NCBI GenBank assembly: GCA_003343625.1
Contig: QAKV01000018.1
Span: forward strand, 1-60,430
Reading direction: 5' to 3'
DNA from: Clostridiales bacterium
Lineage (GTDB): Bacteria; Bacillota; Clostridia; Lachnospirales; Lachnospiraceae
Length of the DNA: 60,430 nt
A model generated the notes under the pieces. That model saw only the letters and a program-made list of their open reading frames with translations, did no database searches and was not told where the DNA came from. Below are positions 34,890 through 44,197 of this stretch, in pieces (positions within the stretch are counted from its first letter, which is position 1; every line of letters starts with the position of its first letter). Both the position numbers and the translations under genes were made by a program.

Positions 34890-36233
34890 TTGAACGAGAG
34901 GATTTTATTGATATCTCTGGGTTGCGATAAGAATCTCGTGGATTCGGAGATGATGTTGGGGCAGCTTGCGGACAGGGGATATACCTTCACCGATGACGAA
35001 GAGGAAGCGGATATCGCGGTTATCAACAGCTGCTGCTTCATCAACGACGCCAAAGAAGAGAGCATCAACACGATCCTGCAGCTTGCGGAACGAAAAAAGG
35101 AGGGGCAGCTAAAGGCGCTGATCGTCTGCGGCTGCCTCGCGCAGCGTTATGCGGACGAAATTCAGACCGAGATCCCGGAGGTGGACGCTATCGTCGGAAC
35201 GACGGCTTTCGACAGCATCGCGCTGGCCGTGGAAGAAGCGCTGAAAGGCTCGCCGCACAACCATTTGGAGGACATCGATCGGGACTGCATTTACGGAATG
35301 CCCAGGAGCGTTACCACCGGCGGACACTACGCCTACCTAAAGATTGCCGAAGGGTGCAACAAGCGCTGTACGTATTGCGTGATTCCCTCCGTGCGGGGCA
35401 ACTACCGTTCCGTTCCCATGGAATCTCTGGTGCGGGAAGCGCGCACGCTTGTGGCCGGGGGCGTGAAGGAACTGATTTTGGTAGCTCAGGAAACTACGCT
35501 TTACGGGGTGGATCTTTACGGGGAAAAAATGCTCCCGGAGCTTCTGAGAAAGCTGTCTTCCATCGAGGGGCTGGTCTGGATTCGGCTGCTGTACTGCTAT
35601 CCGGAGGAGATCACGGATGAACTCATCCAGGTCATCCGGGAGGGAAAGAAGATCTGCCATTATCTGGACATGCCCATTCAGCATGCTTCCGACAGGATTC
35701 TGGCCCGGATGGGCAGAAAGACCCGCAGGGAAGAGCTGGAAGCCATGATCCGAAAGCTGCGGGAACAGATCCCGGACATTTGCCTTCGGACTACGCTGAT
35801 CAGCGGATTTCCCGGAGAGACGGAGAAAGATCACGAGATCCTGATGGAGTTCGTCAACGAAATGGAGTTCGACCGTCTGGGCGTTTTTACGTATTCCCAG
35901 GAGGAGAATACCCCTGCGGCTGAGATGCCGGATCAGGTGGAAGAAGAAGTGAAACTGAAGCGGCAGGCCGAAATCATGGAACTGCAGCAGGACATCGCCT
36001 TCGATAAGGCGGAATCTTTTGCCGGACAGACGATGACCGCCATCGTGGAAGGAAAAGTGGCTGATGAAAACGCTTACGTGGCCAGGACCTGGCGGGATGC
36101 GCCCAATGTGGACGGATATCTGTTTATCAACACGGAGCGGGAGCTGATGACCGGAGATTTCGTGCAGGTGAGGGTGACAGGTTCTTATGAATACGATCTG
36201 ATAGGAGAATTGGAAGATGAATTTACCAAATAA
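34890..36233 (+). CDS. rimO: Ribosomal protein S12 methylthiotransferase RimO
   Basis: A radical SAM enzyme adding a methylthio group to an Asp of S12. The 447-residue protein has the N-terminal cluster cysteines (SLGCDKN, NSCCFI, CGCLAQRY), the radical SAM motif CNKRCTYC (Cys about 156, 160, 163) and a C-terminal TRAM domain. It starts with TTG, six bases after rpoZ, with AGAGGA upstream, and overlaps pgsA by 17 bases. Confidence 0.95.
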   Translation: MNERILLISLGCDKNLVDSEMMLGQLADRGYTFTDDEEEADIAVINSCCFINDAKEESINTILQLAERKKEGQLKALIVCGCLAQRYADEIQTEIPEVDAIVGTTAFDSIALAVEEALKGSPHNHLEDIDRDCIYGMPRSVTTGGHYAYLKIAEGCNKRCTYCVIPSVRGNYRSVPMESLVREARTLVAGGVKELILVAQETTLYGVDLYGEKMLPELLRKLSSIEGLVWIRLLYCYPEEITDELIQVIREGKKICHYLDMPIQHASDRILARMGRKTRREELEAMIRKLREQIPDICLRTTLISGFPGETEKDHEILMEFVNEMEFDRLGVFTYSQEENTPAAEMPDQVEEEVKLKRQAEIMELQQDIAFDKAESFAGQTMTAIVEGKVADENAYVARTWRDAPNVDGYLFINTERELMTGDFVQVRVTGSYEYDLIGELEDEFTK

Positions 36234-36753
36234 GCTGACGATCGCGAGAGTGATCATGATTCCCTTTTTCGTTCTGTTTATGCTCACCGGCCTGGGCGGG
36301 GCCGCGTCGAAGTGGATCGCGCTGGCCATTTTTATCATCGCCAGTCTGACGGATCTGCTGGATGGTCACATCGCGCGGAAATATAATCTGGTGACGAATT
36401 TCGGGAAATTTATGGATCCGCTGGCGGACAAACTGCTGGTCTGTTCCGCCATGATCTGCCTGGTGGAGATGGGAAAGCTGCCCGCCTGGATCGTCATCGT
36501 CATCATAAGCAGGGAATTCATTATCAGCGGATTTCGGCTGATCGCATCGGATAACGGGCGGGTGATCGCAGCCAGCTACTGGGGGAAATTTAAGACAACA
36601 TTCCAGATGCTTATGATCTGCCTGATGATTGCTGACATCTCGGCCCTTTCTGCCGTGACGGCCGCAGTGATGTGGATCGCCCTCATTCTGACAGTGGTAT
36701 CGCTGGTGGACTATCTGGTCAAGAACAGGGATGTGCTGTCAGAACAACATTGA
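36217..36753 (+). CDS. pgsA: Phosphatidylglycerophosphate synthase
   Basis: Condenses CDP-diacylglycerol with glycerol 3-phosphate, first step to phosphatidylglycerol. The 178-residue membrane protein has the CDP-alcohol transferase motif DLLDGHIARKYN then GKFMDPLADK (about 46-71) and four to six helices. Its TGA touches the first copy of a 25-base repeat (36753-36777). Confidence 0.95.
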   Translation: MNLPNKLTIARVIMIPFFVLFMLTGLGGAASKWIALAIFIIASLTDLLDGHIARKYNLVTNFGKFMDPLADKLLVCSAMICLVEMGKLPAWIVIVIISREFIISGFRLIASDNGRVIAASYWGKFKTTFQMLMICLMIADISALSAVTAAVMWIALILTVVSLVDYLVKNRDVLSEQH

Positions 36754-36911
36754 GCGTAAAACGCTTCGGAATGGAGGGAAGATTGGAAAATGCGTTCGAT
36801 AACGCATTTTCCAATCCGGATTTGTGCCGAAGCGTCACAAATCCTGTTATCGCAACGCCGAATTGAAAATTCGGCGCGCGTTCCTCAGCGTAAAACGCTT
36901 CGGAATGGAGG
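36753..36911 (+). promoter_or_regulatory. Structured leader element, copy A (before cinA), with duplicated ends
   Basis: A 25-base unit (AGCGTAAAACGCTTCGGAAT then GGAGG) occurs identically at 36753-36777 and 36887-36911. Between them: a 36-nt hairpin (36781-36816, arms GATTGGAAAATGCG/CGCATTTTCCAATC), CGG, a hairpin GGATTTGTG/CACAAATCC (36818-36844), and GCCGAATT/AATTCGGC (36857-36875). The last unit supplies the ribosome site of cinA. Segment 36817-36845 is identical to 49499-49527 before purA. Confidence 0.7.
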
Positions 36912-36916
36912 AGAAA

Positions 36917-38167
36917 ATGACGGTAGAACTGATTTCCGTGGGGACGGAGATCCTTCTGGGCAATATTGTGAACACCAATGCGGCATGGCTCGCGGGACAA
37001 TGCGCTGCACTGGGGCTTTCCTGCTATTACCAAAGCGTGGTGGGAGACAATCAGGAGCGTCTCAGGGAGACTCTGAAGACAGCGCTGGAGCGTTCGGACG
37101 CGGTGATCCTTTCGGGAGGGCTGGGGCCTACGACTGACGATCTGACCAAGGAAACCGCAGCGGAGGCGATGGGAATGCCTCTGGTGGAAGATCCCCGGAG
37201 CCTGGAGAGGATCGAGGAGTATTTCCGCGCCAGAGGGCTGGAGATGACGGAGAACAACAAAAAGCAGGCCCTGGTGCCGGCGGGAGCGGTGGTGCTGGAC
37301 AACGATAACGGCACCGCTCCGGGACTGATTCTGGAAAAGGGCGAAAAGCGTGTGATTTTGCTGCCGGGACCGCCCAATGAGCTGATCCCCATGTTTGAGG
37401 AAAGGGTGAGGCCTTATCTGCAGCGGCTGGAACCCGGAATCCTTTATTCGAGGACTGTCAAAATCTGCGGGATGGGCGAGAGTAAGGTGGCTTCCATCGT
37501 GCAGGATCTGATCGATAGTCAGACCAATCCTACCATCGCGCCCTATGCCAAAACGGGCGAAGTCCATCTTCGTGTGACGGCCCGGGCGCAGGCGGAAAAG
37601 GAAGCGAAGAATCTGGTCAAGCCGATGGTGAAGGAGCTGGAGAAGCGCTTCGGGAAGGATATCTACACCACCAGGGAAGACGTCGCTTTGGAACAGGCGG
37701 TGGTGGATCTTCTTTTGAACAGGCAGCTGACGGTGTGCACCATCGAGTCCTGTACCGGAGGGATGCTGGCGGCACGTCTGATCAATGTACCCGGCGTATC
37801 GGAAACGTTTCGGGCGGGATTTATCACGTATTCCAACAAAGCGAAGCGGAAAGTTGCCGGCGTGAAAAAGAAGACGCTGCGCAAATACGGAGCCGTGAGC
37901 CCGCAGACCGCGGGCGAGATGGCGCGTGGGGCGGCGAAAACGTCCCACGCGGATGTGACCGTTTCCGTAACGGGAATCGCCGGCCCGGACGGAGGAAGCA
38001 GGGAGAAGCCCGTGGGGTTGGTCTATATCGGCTGTCATATCGGCGATCGGACCACGGTACAGGAATATCGTTTCGTGGGCAACCGGGGAAAAATCCGTGA
38101 ATCCGCCGTATCCGCAGCGTTGACGCTCCTGCGGAGGTGCATTCTGGAGGCTGAATCCGAACGGTAG
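36917..38167 (+). CDS. cinA: CinA family protein (NMN deamidase/competence-damage)
   Basis: A 416-residue two-domain protein: N-terminal molybdopterin-binding-like domain (ELISVGTEILLGNIVNTN, SGGLGPTTDDLTKE) and C-terminal PncC-type nicotinamide nucleotide amidase domain (ESCTGGMLAARLINVPGVS, VTGIAGPDGG). Start at 36917 after GGAGG; earlier in-frame codons lie inside the repeat element. It precedes recA as in many Firmicutes. Confidence 0.94.
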   Translation: MTVELISVGTEILLGNIVNTNAAWLAGQCAALGLSCYYQSVVGDNQERLRETLKTALERSDAVILSGGLGPTTDDLTKETAAEAMGMPLVEDPRSLERIEEYFRARGLEMTENNKKQALVPAGAVVLDNDNGTAPGLILEKGEKRVILLPGPPNELIPMFEERVRPYLQRLEPGILYSRTVKICGMGESKVASIVQDLIDSQTNPTIAPYAKTGEVHLRVTARAQAEKEAKNLVKPMVKELEKRFGKDIYTTREDVALEQAVVDLLLNRQLTVCTIESCTGGMLAARLINVPGVSETFRAGFITYSNKAKRKVAGVKKKTLRKYGAVSPQTAGEMARGAAKTSHADVTVSVTGIAGPDGGSREKPVGLVYIGCHIGDRTTVQEYRFVGNRGKIRESAVSAALTLLRRCILEAESER

Positions 38168-38212
38168 TTTTGCAGCATCCGATCGGGAAAAAATCGAATA
38201 CAACAGGACGAC

Positions 38213-38253
38213 GGGACGGACTGCAAAAAAGGTTTGCAGCCGTCCTGTTTTAT
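38213..38253 (+). terminator. Intrinsic terminator after cinA
   Basis: GGGACGG and CTGCAAA pair with TTTGCAG and CCGTCC around AAAGG, followed by TGTTTTA. It separates cinA from recA. The rest of the 390-base gap holds the inverted repeat copy at 38324-38376 and the recA promoter. Confidence 0.8.
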
Positions 38254-38323
38254 GTTACGATAGGATGGAACGGAAACTATTGCTGTTCGTTCCGTTCGCA
38301 GTGATATATTGCAGTTTTCCTGT

Positions 38324-38376
38324 ATTCCGAAGCGCTTTACGCTGAGGAACGCGCGCCGAATCTTCCATTCGGCGCT
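38324..38376 (-). repeat. Structured leader element, partial inverted copy (D)
   Basis: Read on the minus strand, this matches the end of copy A: ATTCGGCGCGCGTTCCTCAG then CGTAAAGCGCTTCGGAAT, with about one difference over 38 bases from 36868-36906. It includes the hairpin GCGCCGAAT/ATTCGGCGC (38354-38376). Together with copy A it brackets cinA in opposite orientation. No gene follows it in that direction. Confidence 0.7.
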
Positions 38377-38492
38377 GCGCAAAAATCGAAATCCAAAAAA
38401 CAGGAGTTCCAATCTTATGCCTCAACCGCGGGCGTTCGGGGCTGAGCTGAACAGCGGGAAAACGGCCTGCAGAAGGGGCCGGAAAATCGGAA

Positions 38493-38521
38493 TTGACAAA
38501 GAAGAACGAATGCATTATGAT
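38493..38521 (+). promoter_or_regulatory. Sigma-A promoter of recA
   Basis: TTGACA at 38493-38498, 17-base spacer, TATGAT at 38516-38521, 37 bases before the recA ATG. Confidence 0.85.
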
Positions 38522-38527
38522 AAAGAA

Positions 38528-38541
38528 AGAACATCAGTTCG
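38528..38541 (+). promoter_or_regulatory. LexA (SOS) box of recA
   Basis: AGAACATCAGTTCG contains GAAC-N4-GTTC, the core of the Firmicutes LexA site, just downstream of the recA -10, where a repressor would block transcription. Confidence 0.65.
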
Positions 38542-38557
38542 AGAAAGGAAAAGCGGT

Positions 38558-39625
38558 ATGGAAAGAGAAGAAAAGCTGAAGGCGCTGGATGCTGCCATCG
38601 CCCATCTGGAAAAGGAATACGGCAAAGGCACTGTGATGAAGCTGGGGGATCCGGCCAACCAGATGAATATAGAGACGATTCCCACAGGGTCTTTGAGCCT
38701 TGACATCGCTCTGGGGCTCGGGGGGATTCCCAAGGGCAGGATCGTGGAGATCTACGGCCCGGAGTCCAGCGGTAAGACGACCGTCACCCTGCACATGATT
38801 GCGGAGGTGCAGAAGCGCGGCGGGATCGCCGGATTCATCGATGCGGAGCACGCACTGGATCCGGTCTATGCCAAGAATATCGGCGTGGACATCGACAATC
38901 TTTACATCTCCCAACCGGACAACGGGGAACAGGCGCTGGAGATCACGGAGACTATGGTGCGTTCGGGCGCTATCGATATCGTCGTGGTGGACTCTGTGGC
39001 CGCCCTGGTTCCCAAGGCGGAGATAGAAGGGGACATGGGCGACAGCCATGTGGGCCTTCAGGCCCGTCTGATGTCCCAGGCTCTGCGCAAGCTCACCGCA
39101 GTGATCAGCAAGTCCAACTGTACGGTGGTCTTCATCAACCAGCTGCGGGAAAAGGTGGGCGTTATGTTCGGAAATCCCGAGACGACTACCGGCGGCCGCG
39201 CATTGAAGTTCTATTCCTCCGTCCGTCTGGATGTGAGGAGAATCGAGGCGCTTAAGCAGGGCGGAGAGGTGATCGGCAACCGAACCAGGGTTAAGGTGGT
39301 CAAGAATAAGATTGCGCCTCCGTTTAAGGAAGCGGAGTTCGATATCATGTTCGGCAAGGGGATTTCCATGGTAGGGGATATTCTGGATCTGGCTGCCAGC
39401 ATCAACGTGGTGAACAAGAGCGGAGCCTGGTATGCCTATGAGGGCAATAAGATCGGCCAGGGCAGAGAGAACGCCAAGAACTATCTGCAGGAGAACCCGG
39501 CGATATGTTCTGAAATTGAGAACAGGGTCCGGGAGCACTTCGGCTTGACGAAGAAAGAAGCGGGGCCGGATGAGGAAAAAGACGGCGGTAAGGCCGGAGA
39601 GAAAGGAGAGCAGACGAAAGGATGA
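38558..39625 (+). CDS. recA: Recombinase RecA
   Basis: Strand-exchange protein and SOS coprotease. The 355-residue protein has Walker [10 protein letters not shown] (about 68), [29 protein letters not shown] and the DNA-binding loops ([37 protein letters not shown]). The start at 38558 lies after GAAAGGAAA and the promoter/LexA site; longer upstream frames are excluded. The C-terminus is acidic, as usual. Confidence 0.98.
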   Translation: MEREEKLKALDAAIAHLEKEYGKGTVMKLGDPANQMNIETIPTGSLSLDIALGLGGIPKGRIVEIYGPESSGKTTVTLHMIAEVQKRGGIAGFIDAEHALDPVYAKNIGVDIDNLYISQPDNGEQALEITETMVRSGAIDIVVVDSVAALVPKAEIEGDMGDSHVGLQARLMSQALRKLTAVISKSNCTVVFINQLREKVGVMFGNPETTTGGRALKFYSSVRLDVRRIEALKQGGEVIGNRTRVKVVKNKIAPPFKEAEFDIMFGKGISMVGDILDLAASINVVNKSGAWYAYEGNKIGQGRENAKNYLQENPAICSEIENRVREHFGLTKKEAGPDEEKDGGKAGEKGEQTKG

Positions 39626-40260
39626 TCGTGACCGGTATTGAGGAGTTGTCACGCAGCCGCAGCAGAGTCTGCCTGGAAGGAGATTTCGCCTTTGTCCTGT
39701 ACAAAGGCGAAATCCGTTTTTATGGTATTCGCGAAGGGGAGGATCTGCCGGAAGAGACCTGCAGGGAGATCCTGGAAGAAGTGTTGCCGAAAAGGGCGAC
39801 GCTGCGCTGCATGCATCTGCTCAAGGACAGGCCCTATACGGAGAGCCAGCTGCGCCGGAAACTGGAGGGGGCCCAGTATCCGCCCTCCAGCGTAGAGCAG
39901 GCGCTGGATTATGTGAAATCCTTCGGCTATGTGGACGATCTGCGATATGCCATGGATTATATCGAAAACCAGCGGGAGAAGAAGAGCCGACGCGCCATGG
40001 AAAACGACCTGCTGCGCAAAGGGGTTCCTGATACGGCCGTCAGGGAGGCGTTTTCGCGGCAACAGGAGGAGCGAATCGGGCCGGATGAGGAAGCGCTGGC
40101 ACTGCGATTGCTGGAGAAGAAGCATTTTGACGCTAAAACAGCGGATCGCGTACAGCGGCAGAAGATGTTCGCCTTTTTGTACCGAAAAGGAATCGATGCG
40201 CAGATCATCCGGAGACTGATTTTCACAGAAGCACTTGACATAAATGACGATATTGTTTAA
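39622..40260 (+). CDS. recX: Regulatory protein RecX
   Basis: A 212-residue helical modulator of RecA filaments. Its tandem three-helix repeats are visible ([38 protein letters not shown]). It overlaps recA by four bases (ATGA), which couples its translation. The promoter of rny lies at its 3' end. Confidence 0.9.
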   Translation: MIVTGIEELSRSRSRVCLEGDFAFVLYKGEIRFYGIREGEDLPEETCREILEEVLPKRATLRCMHLLKDRPYTESQLRRKLEGAQYPPSSVEQALDYVKSFGYVDDLRYAMDYIENQREKKSRRAMENDLLRKGVPDTAVREAFSRQQEERIGPDEEALALRLLEKKHFDAKTADRVQRQKMFAFLYRKGIDAQIIRRLIFTEALDINDDIV

Positions 40261-40263
40261 AAT
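40235..40263 (+). promoter_or_regulatory. Sigma-A promoter of rny
   Basis: TTGACA at 40235-40240, 17-base spacer, TAAAAT at 40258-40263, inside the last codons of recX. Confidence 0.8.
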
Positions 40264-40356
40264 TGAAGTGTTGTAAAGCTGATTATAAGAATGTATTTTC
40301 CGCTACATTTCTATAACTGATATCGTACAATGAAAATTTAATAAGGAGGTGCTCCT

Positions 40357-41910
40357 GTGATGTTGGGACCAATCGTGATAGCGGTAATCGTTACCCTGCT
40401 CATTTCCATCCCGGTCACCGCAAAAATCGCTTCCGACCACAGCAGAAAAACGGTGGAGGAACAGATCGGAAACGCGGAGGACAAGGCCAGAGAGATCATC
40501 GATGAAGCATTGAAGACTGCCGAAGCGAAGAAACGGGAAGGGCTGCTGGAGGTGAAGGAAGAATCCATTCGTACGAAAAACGAACTGGATAAGGAGATCA
40601 AGGAACGCAGAGCCGAGGTACAGCGCTTCGAAAGGCGGGTGCAGCAGAAAGAAGAGAACATCGACAAGAAGGCCGATGCGATGGAGAAGAAAGAAGCTCA
40701 TCTGGCGAAGCGGGAAGAGGAGATGCGCAAACAGCGGGATGAAATCTCGCGGCTGAACGAACAGCGGATACAGGAACTGGAAAGAATCTCTGGTTTGACC
40801 TCCGACCAGGCAAAAGACTACTTATTGAAAATTGTGGAAGATGAAGTGAAGCATGAATCGGCCGTGATGATCAAGGAAATGGAACATCGGGCCAAGGAAG
40901 AGGCGGACAAGAAGGCGAAGGAATATGTGGTAAATGCCATTCAGAAATGTGCGGCAGACCATGTATCCGAGACGACCATCTCCGTGGTTCAGCTTCCCAA
41001 CGACGAGATGAAGGGACGCATTATCGGGCGCGAAGGAAGGAATATCAGAACGCTCGAGACGCTGACCGGAGTGGATCTGATTATCGACGATACGCCGGAA
41101 GCGGTTGTGCTGTCCGGGTTCGATCCGATTCGCCGGGAAGTTGCCCGCATCGCGCTGGAAAAGCTGATCGTGGATGGGCGGATTCATCCCGCGAGAATCG
41201 AAGAGATGGTGGAAAAGGCACAGCGGGAAGTGGAGACGATGATCAAGGAAGAGGGAGAGGCCGCGCTGCTCGAAGTAGGCGTGCACGGCATCCATCCGGA
41301 ACTCGTCAAACTGCTGGGCAAGATGAAGTTCAGAACGAGTTATGGTCAGAATGCCCTGAAGCATTCTATCGAAGTCGCACAGCTGTCCGGACTGCTGGCT
41401 GCAGAACTGGGACTGGATATTCGTATGGCGAAGCGGGCTGGCCTGCTGCATGATATCGGCAAGGCGGTGGATCATGAAATGGAAGGCTCCCACATTCAGT
41501 TGGGCGCCGAGCTGTGTAAGAAGTATAAGGAATCTCCTACCGTGATCAACGCGGTAGAATCGCATCATGGGGATGTGGAACCCACTTCCCTGATTTCCTG
41601 TCTCGTACAGGCTGCGGATACGATTTCCGCGGCTCGGCCGGGAGCCAGGAGAGAGACGCTGGAAACTTATACCAGCAGACTGAAACAATTAGAAGACATT
41701 TCCAACAATTTCAAAGGTGTAGAAAAATCTTTTGCTATTCAGGCGGGCAGAGAGATTCGGGTTATGGTAGTTCCAGAGCAGATTTCGGATGCGGACATGG
41801 TGCTGCTGGCGAGGGATATTTCCAAACAGATCGAAGCGGAGTTGGAATATCCGGGGCAGATCAAAGTCAATGTCATCCGGGAAAGCCGTGTAACCGACTA
41901 CGCAAGATAG
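40357..41910 (+). CDS. rny: Ribonuclease Y
   Basis: Membrane-anchored endoribonuclease that starts mRNA decay. The 517-residue protein has one N-terminal membrane helix ([17 protein letters not shown]), a long coiled coil (about 30-185), a KH domain ([20 protein letters not shown]) and an HD domain ([12 protein letters not shown], about 365). GTG 40357 and ATG 40360 are both possible after AAGGAGG; the site can pair with CTCCT in a small hairpin. Confidence 0.96.
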   Translation: MMLGPIVIAVIVTLLISIPVTAKIASDHSRKTVEEQIGNAEDKAREIIDEALKTAEAKKREGLLEVKEESIRTKNELDKEIKERRAEVQRFERRVQQKEENIDKKADAMEKKEAHLAKREEEMRKQRDEISRLNEQRIQELERISGLTSDQAKDYLLKIVEDEVKHESAVMIKEMEHRAKEEADKKAKEYVVNAIQKCAADHVSETTISVVQLPNDEMKGRIIGREGRNIRTLETLTGVDLIIDDTPEAVVLSGFDPIRREVARIALEKLIVDGRIHPARIEEMVEKAQREVETMIKEEGEAALLEVGVHGIHPELVKLLGKMKFRTSYGQNALKHSIEVAQLSGLLAAELGLDIRMAKRAGLLHDIGKAVDHEMEGSHIQLGAELCKKYKESPTVINAVESHHGDVEPTSLISCLVQAADTISAARPGARRETLETYTSRLKQLEDISNNFKGVEKSFAIQAGREIRVMVVPEQISDADMVLLARDISKQIEAELEYPGQIKVNVIRESRVTDYAR

Positions 41911-41928
41911 CATTTGCATCAAACATGA

Positions 41929-41980
41929 AGCTGCTGTGCAGAACTTCAGAGAAAGATCTCGGGTTCTGGCAGCAGTTTTT
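41929..41980 (+). terminator. Intrinsic terminator after rny
   Basis: GCTGCTG and GCAGAAC pair with GTTCTG and CAGCAG, followed by six Ts that lead directly into TATACGACAGGAAA. Confidence 0.85.
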
Positions 41981-41995
41981 TATACGACAGGAAAG
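41980..41995. repeat. Palindromic element, AGGAAA family (copy 3, left half only)
   Basis: TTATACGACAGGAAAG follows the rny terminator, matching the left arm of the palindrome at 57953-57997. The right arm is missing. Confidence 0.4.
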
Positions 41996-42018
41996 ATTGA
42001 AAAGAGAAAGGAAAACAT

Positions 42019-42552
42019 ATGGCGGACGAATTCAAGCGACTTGACAGAAAACTGGTGTATAAAGGGAGCATTATCGATTATTACCGGGATACGGTACAGG
42101 TTCCAAACGGCAACGTGGTGGAATGGGATTTCATTGGTCACAGGGGGGCGGCCGCAGTGGTTCCAGTGCGGGAGGATGGGAAAATCCTCATGGTGAGACA
42201 GTGGAGGAATGCTCTGGATCGCTATACGTTGGAGATACCGGCGGGCGGCTTAAACGGAGACGAGCCCACGGAGGATGCGGCGGCCAGGGAACTGCAGGAA
42301 GAGACCGGATACGTTTCGGAGGATCTGAGTCTCCTGATCACGATTCGCACCACGGTCGCTTTCTGCAATGAGAAGATCGATATTTATGTGGCGCAGAAGT
42401 TAAAGCCGGGCCATCAGCACCTGGATGAGGACGAATATATCGATGTGAAGGCCTTTTCGGTGGAGGAACTGTGCGAGATGATCTATGCCGGCCAGATCGA
42501 GGATTCCAAGACGATCGCAGCGATTATGAGCTATAAGAACAAATACTGCTGA
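42019..42552 (+). CDS. nudF: ADP-ribose pyrophosphatase (Nudix hydrolase)
   Basis: Hydrolyses ADP-ribose and related compounds. The 177-residue protein has a full Nudix box, GGLNGDEPTEDAAARELQEE then TGYV, after the typical EIPAG. The N-terminal strand-swap region is that of the NudF group. AGAGAAAGGAAAA precedes the ATG. nudF-spoIIM-xerD is a recurrent clostridial order. Confidence 0.93.
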   Translation: MADEFKRLDRKLVYKGSIIDYYRDTVQVPNGNVVEWDFIGHRGAAAVVPVREDGKILMVRQWRNALDRYTLEIPAGGLNGDEPTEDAAARELQEETGYVSEDLSLLITIRTTVAFCNEKIDIYVAQKLKPGHQHLDEDEYIDVKAFSVEELCEMIYAGQIEDSKTIAAIMSYKNKYC

Positions 42553-42569
42553 AATTCGGCGTCTGTAGT

Positions 42570-42610
42570 CCCCCGGATCCGCATATATTTGAATGGAGCG
42601 GATTCGGGGG
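42570..42610 (+). terminator. Hairpin between nudF and spoIIM that includes the spoIIM ribosome site
   Basis: CCCCCGGATCCG at 42570-42581 pairs with CGGATTCGGGGG at 42599-42610. The right arm contains GGGGG, the only ribosome site of spoIIM, so the hairpin could both end nudF transcripts and hide the site in read-through RNA. Confidence 0.55.
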
Positions 42611-42616
42611 TGTTTT

Positions 42617-43165
42617 ATGATCTTTTTCTGGAAGCTGGGGCGAAAGGAAACGAGGGCCTGGATGATACTTTTTCTGGCGGGGTTTTTGAGCGGGATAGCG
42701 GGGGTATGCCTGTTTTCGGGCCCTCTCGTGGAGGCCACAGGTTTTCTGGATCGCGCCTTCTGGACGAGGATACAGCTTTTGGAAATCAACCGAAACGGGC
42801 TCTTTTTGTTTTCCCTTCGACAGAGGCTTATTCCGACGGCCTTTCTCGTGCTGCTGGCCGCAGCGGGCGTCGCCGGAATAGGGACGTTTTGCTTCCTCTT
42901 TTTCGGCGGTCTGTCCGCCGGCGCGGTGATGACGGCCCTTTCCATGCGTTACGGTCTGGGCGGGATCCTTCTGTTTGCGGGATGTATCCTGCCCCATCAG
43001 CTGATCTTAATTCCGGGTTTTTTGATGTTGCTGGACTGGTGCGCAAGAAAGCTTGAAAAGAGAAAGCTGCTGATTCCGCTGGCAGTTGTCATAACAGGAT
43101 GTTTCCTGGAAAGTTATGTTAATCCAATTGCCCTGAAAGTGGTGCTGAACCTGCTTTTTCGCTGA
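42617..43165 (+). CDS. spoIIM: Stage II sporulation protein M
   Basis: A 182-residue polytopic membrane protein of the SpoIIDMP peptidoglycan machine that drives engulfment. It has about five helices (ILFLAGFLSGIAGVCLF, AFLVLLAAAGVAGIGTF) and a family-typical C-terminus. ATG 42617 is chosen over 42593 because GGGGG lies six bases before it. Confidence 0.85.
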   Translation: MIFFWKLGRKETRAWMILFLAGFLSGIAGVCLFSGPLVEATGFLDRAFWTRIQLLEINRNGLFLFSLRQRLIPTAFLVLLAAAGVAGIGTFCFLFFGGLSAGAVMTALSMRYGLGGILLFAGCILPHQLILIPGFLMLLDWCARKLEKRKLLIPLAVVITGCFLESYVNPIALKVVLNLLFR

Positions 43166-43186
43166 AGAAAACGGGGAAATTCCACA

Positions 43187-43215
43187 TTGCTTTTCCCTGA
43201 TAAATTGATTATAAT
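43187..43215 (+). promoter_or_regulatory. Sigma-A promoter of xerD
   Basis: TTGCTT at 43187-43192, 17-base spacer, TATAAT at 43210-43215. Confidence 0.7.
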
Positions 43216-43270
43216 GTTTTTCATACGGGTGGAGCGTTGCGATCAATTTAATTCAAAAGAAGGGTTCGAT

Positions 43271-44161
43271 GTGGGGATGGAGGAGCAGATTCAGGCGTTT
43301 ATCGCTTATTTACATAATGTGAAGAGAACTTCCCGGAATACGGAGCTGTCCTATCAGAGGGATCTAAAAAAAATGGAAGGTTTTTTGAAGCGGCAGGGGA
43401 TCGAGGATGTGGGACAGATCACGGCCACAGCGCTGAATTCCTATGTCCGCCATCTGGAACAGGAACAGTTCAAAGCGGCTACAATTTCCAGAAATGTGGC
43501 CTCCGTAAGGGCCTTTTTTCATTTTTTACTCAGGGAAAAGATGGTGGAGGCCGACGTTTCGGAAAACCTCAAGGCCCCCCGGGTAGAAAAGAAGGCGCCT
43601 GGCGTTTTGTCCATGGAGGAAGTGGAGAAGCTCCTGGAGCAGCCGGGACGCGAAAATCCGAAGGAGATACGTGACCGCGCCATGCTGGAGCTTTTATATG
43701 CCACAGGAATTCGGGTTTCCGAGCTCATCGGCCTGACCATGGAGGACGTGAACATGCAGATGAGCTACATCATCTGTCATGACCGAACCAGAGAAAGAGC
43801 CGTTCCCTTCGGGAGCAAAGCCAGAGAGGCGCTCACCGAATATTTTTTCAAGGCCAGAAGCAGTATGCTCAAGGATCCGGAAGAAAGGGCTCTGTTCGTC
43901 AACTGTTCAGGAAAGCCCATGAGCCGGCAGGGGTTCTGGAAGCTGGTCAAGTCCTATGCTCATAAGGCGGGAATCACGGAAGAGATCACCCCCCACACCC
44001 TGCGCCATTCTTTCGCGGCCCATCTGGTGGCCAACGGGGCGGATCTGCGCAGCGTGCAGGAAATGCTGGGACACTCCGATATTTCTTCCACCCAGATCTA
44101 TGCCAGAATGAAACGCAATCAGATCCGGGAAGTATATGCGAAAGCGCATCCCAGAGGATAA
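43271..44161 (+). CDS. xerD: Tyrosine recombinase XerD
   Basis: Resolves chromosome dimers at dif with its partner XerC. The 296-residue protein has the core-binding domain (QIQAFIAYLHNVKRTSRNTE) and the catalytic residues Arg in ATGIRVSELIGL, His-x-x-Arg in HTLRHSFAAHL, His in MLGHSDISST and Tyr in QIYARM. The GTG at 43271 lies seven bases after AGAAGGG; ATG 43277 is the alternative. No mobile element surrounds it, so it is the chromosomal enzyme. Confidence 0.88.
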   Translation: MGMEEQIQAFIAYLHNVKRTSRNTELSYQRDLKKMEGFLKRQGIEDVGQITATALNSYVRHLEQEQFKAATISRNVASVRAFFHFLLREKMVEADVSENLKAPRVEKKAPGVLSMEEVEKLLEQPGRENPKEIRDRAMLELLYATGIRVSELIGLTMEDVNMQMSYIICHDRTRERAVPFGSKAREALTEYFFKARSSMLKDPEERALFVNCSGKPMSRQGFWKLVKSYAHKAGITEEITPHTLRHSFAAHLVANGADLRSVQEMLGHSDISSTQIYARMKRNQIREVYAKAHPRG

Positions 44162-44197
44162 AGGGTATTCCCGCCTTTCCTGAATGTAATCGTTATA

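Noticed and set aside
36784..36916. Possible small protein upstream of cinA
   Set aside because: The frame consists of hairpins and repeat units repeated elsewhere in other frames, so it is non-coding.
38309..38557. N-terminal extension of recA by 83 residues
   Set aside because: The extension contains the promoter, the LexA site and an inverted repeat; RecA proteins never carry it.
43271..44161. Second mobile-element integrase
   Set aside because: XerD-like length and motifs, no attachment site or element genes around it, and housekeeping neighbours.
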